A DNA stretch of 18,599 nucleotides from Thermotogaceae bacterium (GTDB lineage: Bacteria; Thermotogota; Thermotogae; Thermotogales; Thermotogaceae): positions 1 to 18,599 of the forward strand of contig JAGHBG010000226.1 in assembly GCA_021161105.1 (NCBI GenBank), written 5' to 3'. A program made the translations under genes and the position numbers. The stretch's first letter is position 1, and each line of letters starts with the position of its first letter. Shown in pieces: positions 14,501 to 18,599 of the stretch. Under the pieces are notes generated by a model. That model searched no databases and was not told where the DNA came from. It was given only the letters and a program-made list of their open reading frames with translations.

Positions 14501-15394
14501 GTGAGAAGATTCCTGGTGATAGCAGTTCTTACCGCTCTTTTAACATTACTCTTTTCTTATCCATTGACTCTCGTTGATGATCTTGGAAGAGTAGTTACCA
14601 TTAACTCACTGCCGCATAGAGTTGTAAGTGCAGCACCAGCAGCTACAAGGTATCTCATTTATTTAAATCTTCAGGAAAAGGTTGTAGGAGTCACAAGCTG
14701 GGATATTTTGAATGTTGAGAAGATAGGTAACATGGTACCTCTGAATATCGAAAAGATAGTTTCTTTAAGGCCAGATGTTGTATTGACATTTGGTGGTTTT
14801 CAGGCGGGGGAAATTCCAAAACTTGAAAAATTCGGATTAACTGTTTTTGCTATAAATCCAACAACTTTGACTGATATTTTAAGAGACCTTGTTTTAGTTG
14901 GAACCATATTTTCTAAAGGAGAGGAAGCAAAACAGCTTGCGGATGAGCTTCAAAAAAAGATGCTTGAAGTGGCAAAGAAAGCTTACAAAGTTCCTGTTGA
15001 TAAGAGACTTAAGGTTCTTTATCTTATGGGTGCTCCAGATTCGGGTATGAAGGAATTCTGGACTGCTGTGACGGGTTCTTACATGAATGATTTGATAACG
15101 CTTGCTGGTGGCAGGAATATAGCTGGAAATCTTTCAGGGCCGAACGGATGGGCACCTGTATCTCTTGAATACATAGTCAAAGAAAATCCAGATGCCATAA
15201 TTGTTGCTTCATTCATACCTGGCTCGGACAAAAAGGTGATGAATTCGATACTTTCTTATCAACCTTTCAGTCAGCTGAAAGCTGTGAAAAACAAAAAAGT
15301 TCTTGTTGTTGATGGCAATGTTGCAAATCAGCCAAGCCCTCAGATTTTCAAGCTTTTAGAGGAGGTATACAGGTTCCTCTATGAAGAAGAATAA
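14501..15394 (+). CDS. btuF: Cobalamin (corrinoid) ABC importer substrate-binding protein
   Basis: 297 residues, BtuF/FhuD class III binding protein. An N-terminal signal peptide (MRRFLVIAVLTALLTLLFSYP) carries no lipobox Cys. The fold's first lobe is plain (LTLVDDLGRVVTINSLPHRVVSAAPAATRYLIYLNLQEKVVGVTSWD, then NIEKIVSLRPDVVLTFGG), followed by the long linking helix and the second lobe (WAPVSLEYIVKENPDAIIVASF, LKAVKNKKVLVVDGN). The family also contains siderophore binders, but the cobalamin riboswitch in front decides for corrinoid. It starts at GTG 14501, with GAGGGAGGGG five bases upstream. It overlaps btuC by 14 nt. Confidence 0.92.
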   Translation: MRRFLVIAVLTALLTLLFSYPLTLVDDLGRVVTINSLPHRVVSAAPAATRYLIYLNLQEKVVGVTSWDILNVEKIGNMVPLNIEKIVSLRPDVVLTFGGFQAGEIPKLEKFGLTVFAINPTTLTDILRDLVLVGTIFSKGEEAKQLADELQKKMLEVAKKAYKVPVDKRLKVLYLMGAPDSGMKEFWTAVTGSYMNDLITLAGGRNIAGNLSGPNGWAPVSLEYIVKENPDAIIVASFIPGSDKKVMNSILSYQPFSQLKAVKNKKVLVVDGNVANQPSPQIFKLLEEVYRFLYEEE

Positions 15395-16346
15395 TTTGTT
15401 GTGGATTGTTATATTAGTATTTGTTGCAGTGTTGTCTATAATCTTGTCAATTATGCTGGGGAGCGTGAAAATCTCCCCAGCTGACGTTTTTAAATCACCA
15501 ATAGTTCTTTATATAAGACTTCCAAGGGTTATTATGGCTTTCATAACTGGAGCTGCCCTTTCGATTGTTGGACTTACTTTCCAGAGTCTTTTAAAAAATC
15601 CACTGGTTGATCCTTACCTTATTGGGGTTTCTTCTGGGGCTTCTTTTGGGGCTGCGCTTTCTTTCTCAATAGCCGAAAGCTATGGATACTTTTGGGCATC
15701 AGTAGCACCGTATATGGCTTTTGTTTTTGGTCTTTTTTCGGCTATCTTGGCAATAGCTTTTTCCAGAAAAGGTAAGAGGATCTCCACAACAGAGCTTGTT
15801 CTTGCTGGGGTTTCAATGAATATGATTTTCAGTTCTGCAACAGTTTTTCTTCTATATTTTTTTAGAAGATCTTCTCAAGGGTATTCCGTCTGGATTTTCG
15901 GAAGTCTTTCTGGGGTTGTATGGAAAGATACAGTTCTTCCATTTCTGATATTTGTATTGTACCTGATTTTTACTTATACTCAATCAGTCCGTCTTGATGC
16001 CTTTTCACTCGGTGAAGATTTTGCAAAGATTGTAGGTGTGGAAACAGAATTTTTAAAGCTCACCTTGTTTCTGTCCGGAGTTTTTCTTACAGCTACCTTA
16101 GTTTCAAAAGTAGGAAGTATTGGTTTTGTGGGTTTGGTTGTTCCTCATATAGTAAGAATGCTTTTTGGACCATCACATAAATTTTCCCTTTTATATGCCA
16201 TTCTTGTTGGAGGAAGTTTCCTGGTGCTTGTTGATTTGTTTTCAAGGATCGTTGCTCCACCACTTGAGATTCCCATAGGTATAGTTACTTCATTTGTTGG
16301 TGTTCCTGTTTTCTTGTACATCATGAAAAGTGGTGATGAGCGATGA
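15381..16346 (+). CDS. btuC: Cobalamin ABC importer permease (FecCD family)
   Basis: 321 residues, about nine to ten TM segments, normal for BtuC/FecD. Motifs include GAALSIVGLTFQSLLKNPLVDPYLIGVSSGASFGAAL near the N-terminal third, GLVVPHIVRMLFGPSHK (the cytoplasmic loop that meets the ATPase) and DLFSRIVAPPLEIPIGIVTSFVGVPVFLYIMK at the end. It starts at ATG 15381 inside the end of btuF. GGAGGT at 15361-15366 is 14 nt away. AGAGGA at 15358-15363 can pair with TCCTCT at 15375-15380 right at the start codon, so translation may depend on ribosomes finishing btuF. The stop overlaps the btuD start as ATGA. Confidence 0.93.
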   Translation: MKKNNLLWIVILVFVAVLSIILSIMLGSVKISPADVFKSPIVLYIRLPRVIMAFITGAALSIVGLTFQSLLKNPLVDPYLIGVSSGASFGAALSFSIAESYGYFWASVAPYMAFVFGLFSAILAIAFSRKGKRISTTELVLAGVSMNMIFSSATVFLLYFFRRSSQGYSVWIFGSLSGVVWKDTVLPFLIFVLYLIFTYTQSVRLDAFSLGEDFAKIVGVETEFLKLTLFLSGVFLTATLVSKVGSIGFVGLVVPHIVRMLFGPSHKFSLLYAILVGGSFLVLVDLFSRIVAPPLEIPIGIVTSFVGVPVFLYIMKSGDER

Positions 16347-17104
16347 TAAAGCTGGAAGGTGTTTTTTCCGGATATAACAGAGAGCCAGTCTTGAAAGATA
16401 TATACTTTGAAGTGGAAGAAGGTTTTGTTGGAGTAATTGGTCCGAACGGCGCTGGAAAATCAACACTTTTGAAAACGATAGCTTCTTTGGTAGAGGTTTA
16501 CGAGGGTGCTTTGTATATAAACGGCAAAAGCGTGACAGACTATAAAAGAAAAGAGCTTTCTAAAATATTGACTCTTGTATCGCAGGACTTTTTTCCTATA
16601 TATGACTACACTGTTAGGGAGTTAGTTGAGATGGGAAGGATAGCTCATCAGGGTTTTTTTCCAAATTGGACAAAAGAAGACGAAGAGCAAGTGAAAATAG
16701 CTATTAATACACTGGGTATAAAATATCTTGAGAGAAGAAGATATTCTCAAATAAGTTCTGGTGAAAAAAGGCTCGTGATGCTTGCAAGGGCGATTGCCCA
16801 AAATGTCAGAATAATTCTTGTTGATGAACTCGAGCTTCATCTTGATCCAAAGCATAAGATGGTTATAGCATCTTATCTTAAAAAGTTAAGCAAAATGGGA
16901 ATAATAATTTTGGCTGTTTTTCATGACATTGATCTTGCACTTTCTTATTCTGACAGGATAATTGGTGTAAAGGAAGGTAGAATTACGTTTGATTTAGATG
17001 TATCAAGTAGCAATCTAAGAGAACATCTTGAAAAATTGTATGGAGTAGATTTTGTTGAAGTTAATGGAAATTTTGGAAAGAGGATTTTCCCGTTTTATAA
17101 ATGA
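16343..17104 (+). CDS. btuD: Cobalamin ABC importer ATPase
   Basis: 253 residues, the normal size for BtuD/FecE ATPases that drive BtuC. Walker A GPNGAGKSTL (about 33-42), Q-loop LVSQDFFP, signature ISSGEKRLVMLARAI, Walker B IILVDELELHLDPK and H-loop VFHD are present. Two motifs deviate: the signature reads SSGEK instead of SGGQ, and Walker B has Leu where the usual DEP proline sits. The catalytic Asp-Glu is kept, so activity is expected. It starts at ATG 16343, overlapping btuC by 4 nt. Last gene of the riboswitch-controlled unit; no terminator hairpin follows. Confidence 0.93.
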   Translation: MIKLEGVFSGYNREPVLKDIYFEVEEGFVGVIGPNGAGKSTLLKTIASLVEVYEGALYINGKSVTDYKRKELSKILTLVSQDFFPIYDYTVRELVEMGRIAHQGFFPNWTKEDEEQVKIAINTLGIKYLERRRYSQISSGEKRLVMLARAIAQNVRIILVDELELHLDPKHKMVIASYLKKLSKMGIIILAVFHDIDLALSYSDRIIGVKEGRITFDLDVSSSNLREHLEKLYGVDFVEVNGNFGKRIFPFYK

Positions 17105-17110
17105 TAAAAT
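17073..17110 (+). promoter_or_regulatory. Candidate promoter for the alkyltransferase gene, inside btuD
   Basis: TTGGAA at 17073-17078 and TATAAA at 17096-17101 with a 17 bp spacer; TAAAAT at 17105-17110 is an alternative -10. Transcription would begin only some 3-12 nt before the GTG at 17120. It would free the repair gene and the following PBP gene from cobalamin control. Confidence 0.45.
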
Positions 17111-17119
17111 ATCCTATGG

Positions 17120-17569
17120 GTGATCATTATAGTTCAAACCGTTGTTGGTACCTGTGCAGGGCCTGTAAGTATACTTATTGACGAAGGAAGAGCTGTAAAG
17201 ATAAAGCTGGGACAAACTTTTAAAGATGTTCCAGAGTTTTTTGTTGAGCCGTTCTATAGCATAATAAAAGCGTATTTTGAAGGAAGGATAAAGCTTATAG
17301 ATTTTCCTGTGAAGCTTGAAGGAACAGAATTTTTAAATAGGGTTTGGCAGCAGGTTAGAAAAATTCCATATGGTTCAGTCATGACTTATGGGCAGGTTGC
17401 AAAGATTGTGGGAACATCTCCGAGAGCTATAGGGCTTGCCATGAGGCTTAACCCTCTTCCATTGTATATTCCCTGTCATAGGGTTATAGCAAAAAAGGGT
17501 CTTGGTGGATTTGGTCCAGGCCTTGAGTGGAAGCGCTTTCTTTTGGAGCTGGAGGGAGTTTTGTTGTGA
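17120..17569 (+). CDS. ogt: Methylated-DNA-[protein]-cysteine S-methyltransferase (O6-alkylguanine repair)
   Basis: 149 residues, MGMT/Ogt family suicide DNA-repair protein that moves an alkyl group from O6-alkylguanine to its own Cys. The active-site motif is exact (LYIPCHRVIAKKGLGGFG, Cys at about 119). The winged-helix DNA-binding part (LNRVWQQVRKIPYGSVMTYGQVAKIVGTSPRAIGLAMRLNP) contains the Arg finger (SPRAIG). The N-terminal domain is short, about 70 residues, as in many compact thermophile versions. The start is GTG 17120; no Shine-Dalgarno is visible before it, so either initiation is leaderless or the true start lies elsewhere. It overlaps the next gene as GTGA. Confidence 0.93.
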   Translation: MIIIVQTVVGTCAGPVSILIDEGRAVKIKLGQTFKDVPEFFVEPFYSIIKAYFEGRIKLIDFPVKLEGTEFLNRVWQQVRKIPYGSVMTYGQVAKIVGTSPRAIGLAMRLNPLPLYIPCHRVIAKKGLGGFGPGLEWKRFLLELEGVLL

Positions 17570-18599
17570 AAAAGTTTTTGTTTTTCATTATTCCATTTCT
17601 TTTGGGAGTTTTTAGCGTTATGTTTATAGGATTTTTTGTATTTTATTACTACACAGAAGATCTGCCTGATCCTGAAACTCTTCTTCCGGCGAGCGCAAGG
17701 ATACTTTATTCAAATGGTTCTCCCTTGTATCTTTCAAGAAGCTTGTGGATGAATTTAGATGAAGTGCCGGAGGTTTTTATAAAAATGCTTCTTGCTTCAG
17801 AGGATCGAAAATTTTACGAACATGCTGGTTTGAGAATAAAGGGAATAATACGGGCTATATGGGTGAATCTGATAACCCAGAATCCAACTGCACAGGGTGG
17901 TAGCACTATAACTCAGCAACTTGTAAGAACTTTATATTTAAGCCCTCAAAAGACCATAGAAAGGAAAATAAAAGAGATGTTGATAGCCCTCTGGCTTGAA
18001 AGGCATAGATCAAAGGACGAGATACTTGAAATGTATATAAACTCTGTTTATCTGGGCAACGGCCTTTATGGCTTTGGCATTGCATCAATATATTACTTTG
18101 GTAAACCCTTGAAAGATCTGGATATTGCCCAGATGGCGGTGCTCATTGGAGTAGTTAAATCACCGGAGAACTATAATCCATTTGCCGATGAAAAGATGGC
18201 AAAGATGAAAGGCGAGATAGTTTTAAAAGCAGCACTTGATACGGGCGTTTTGGATAAGGCAGATGTTGAAAAGGCAAAGATAGAAATAGATAACATGGTG
18301 TTCAAGAAAGAAAAATATTATTTTGATGAGGAAGTTTTTTGGAGGGTGATAGAAGAAGCCCGGACAGTTACAGGTCTTTCTTTGCAGGAACTCCGAAGTG
18401 GATATGAAATAATCACAACTCTTGATAAAAATTTGCAAAACATAGTAGAGATGGAATTGGGTGATAATATGGCATGTGTTGCCGTTGACAAGTCGGGAAA
18501 GATTCTCGCATTTAAAGGAAAGGAAGCTTCTGCTGGAAGGAAACAACTTGGTTCTGCAATAAAACCCATGTATTATCTTTATGCTTTTTTAAATGGATA
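17566..18599 (+). CDS. Class A penicillin-binding protein (transglycosylase-transpeptidase), 3' end cut by window
   Basis: About 344 residues are visible. One N-terminal membrane anchor (KKFLFFIIPFLLGVFSVMFIGFFVFYYY) is followed by a complete GT51 glycosyltransferase domain: SEDRKFYEHAG (catalytic Glu), GGSTITQQLVRTLYL, ERKIKEMLIALWLE and NSVYLGNGLYGFGIASIYYFGK. After a short linker (SGYEIITTLDKNLQNIVEMEL) the transpeptidase begins. The window ends just past LGSAIKPMYYLYAF, whose SAIK is the SxxK active-site Ser. It polymerises and cross-links peptidoglycan outside the membrane. The linker plus pre-SxxK region is short compared with E. coli PBP1a/1b. It starts at GTG 17566, four bases overlapping the alkyltransferase stop, with GGAGGGAG at 17551-17558. 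Confidence 0.93.
   Translation, partial: MKKFLFFIIPFLLGVFSVMFIGFFVFYYYTEDLPDPETLLPASARILYSNGSPLYLSRSLWMNLDEVPEVFIKMLLASEDRKFYEHAGLRIKGIIRAIWVNLITQNPTAQGGSTITQQLVRTLYLSPQKTIERKIKEMLIALWLERHRSKDEILEMYINSVYLGNGLYGFGIASIYYFGKPLKDLDIAQMAVLIGVVKSPENYNPFADEKMAKMKGEIVLKAALDTGVLDKADVEKAKIEIDNMVFKKEKYYFDEEVFWRVIEEARTVTGLSLQELRSGYEIITTLDKNLQNIVEMELGDNMACVAVDKSGKILAFKGKEASAGRKQLGSAIKPMYYLYAFLNG

Noticed and set aside
1..18599. CRISPR arrays, insertion sequences, tRNA/rRNA genes, prophage or att sites
   Set aside because: No regularly spaced repeats, transposase or integrase motifs, tRNA cloverleaf or rRNA stretch was recognised on either strand.

Overview
The window (about 18.6 kb, AT-rich, with many AGA/AGG and ATA codons) reads as ordinary bacterial chromosome. 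Compact operons, solute-binding proteins without a lipobox Cys, an A-B-C-D-F oligopeptide/oligosaccharide-type ABC cluster and a cobalamin riboswitch ahead of btuFCD all fit a thermophilic member of the Thermotogota (Kosmotoga/Thermosipho/Fervidobacterium-like). That placement is an inference from gene content and style; no rRNA or other marker gene is present to prove it. I see no IS element, prophage, CRISPR array or tRNA.

Layout. (1) 1-1546, minus: a surface-sugar pair, a left-handed beta-helix acetyltransferase followed by a UDP-GlcNAc 2-epimerase family gene that runs off the left edge. (2) 1641-2669, plus: a PAS + SpoIIE-type PP2C phosphatase gene that appears broken by at least two frameshifts. 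(3) 2691-11440, plus: a five-gene family-5 ABC importer. A strong promoter drives the binding protein, which is followed by a hairpin terminator; the permeases and ATPases follow as a tightly packed unit ending in a second terminator. Three subunits are enlarged. DppB-like has about 220 extra residues with about six extra membrane segments, DppC-like has about 640 extra residues in the loop after TM1, and DppF-like has about 55 extra residues between Walker A and the Q-loop. (4) 11484-12833, plus: a MATE efflux pump, converging and overlapping by 4 nt with (5) 12830-14101, minus: an ArsB/NhaD-type (IT superfamily) ion transporter. (6) 14236-17104, plus: an extended -10 promoter, a cobalamin riboswitch with a terminator-like hairpin, then btuF-btuC-btuD with overlapping genes, an ABC importer for cobalamin or a related corrinoid. 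(7) 17120-18599, plus: an O6-alkylguanine-DNA alkyltransferase with a putative own promoter inside btuD, overlapping a class A penicillin-binding protein that is cut off by the right edge just after its SxxK active-site motif.

The most unusual content is the enlarged ABC importer. A permease of about 300 residues has become a 955-residue protein with a giant, mostly helical, cysteine-free extracytoplasmic domain, and its partner subunits also carry insertions. The binding protein has no lipid anchor, so one hypothesis is that the giant domain captures or docks the soluble binding protein across a wide periplasm. The sequence does not prove this.
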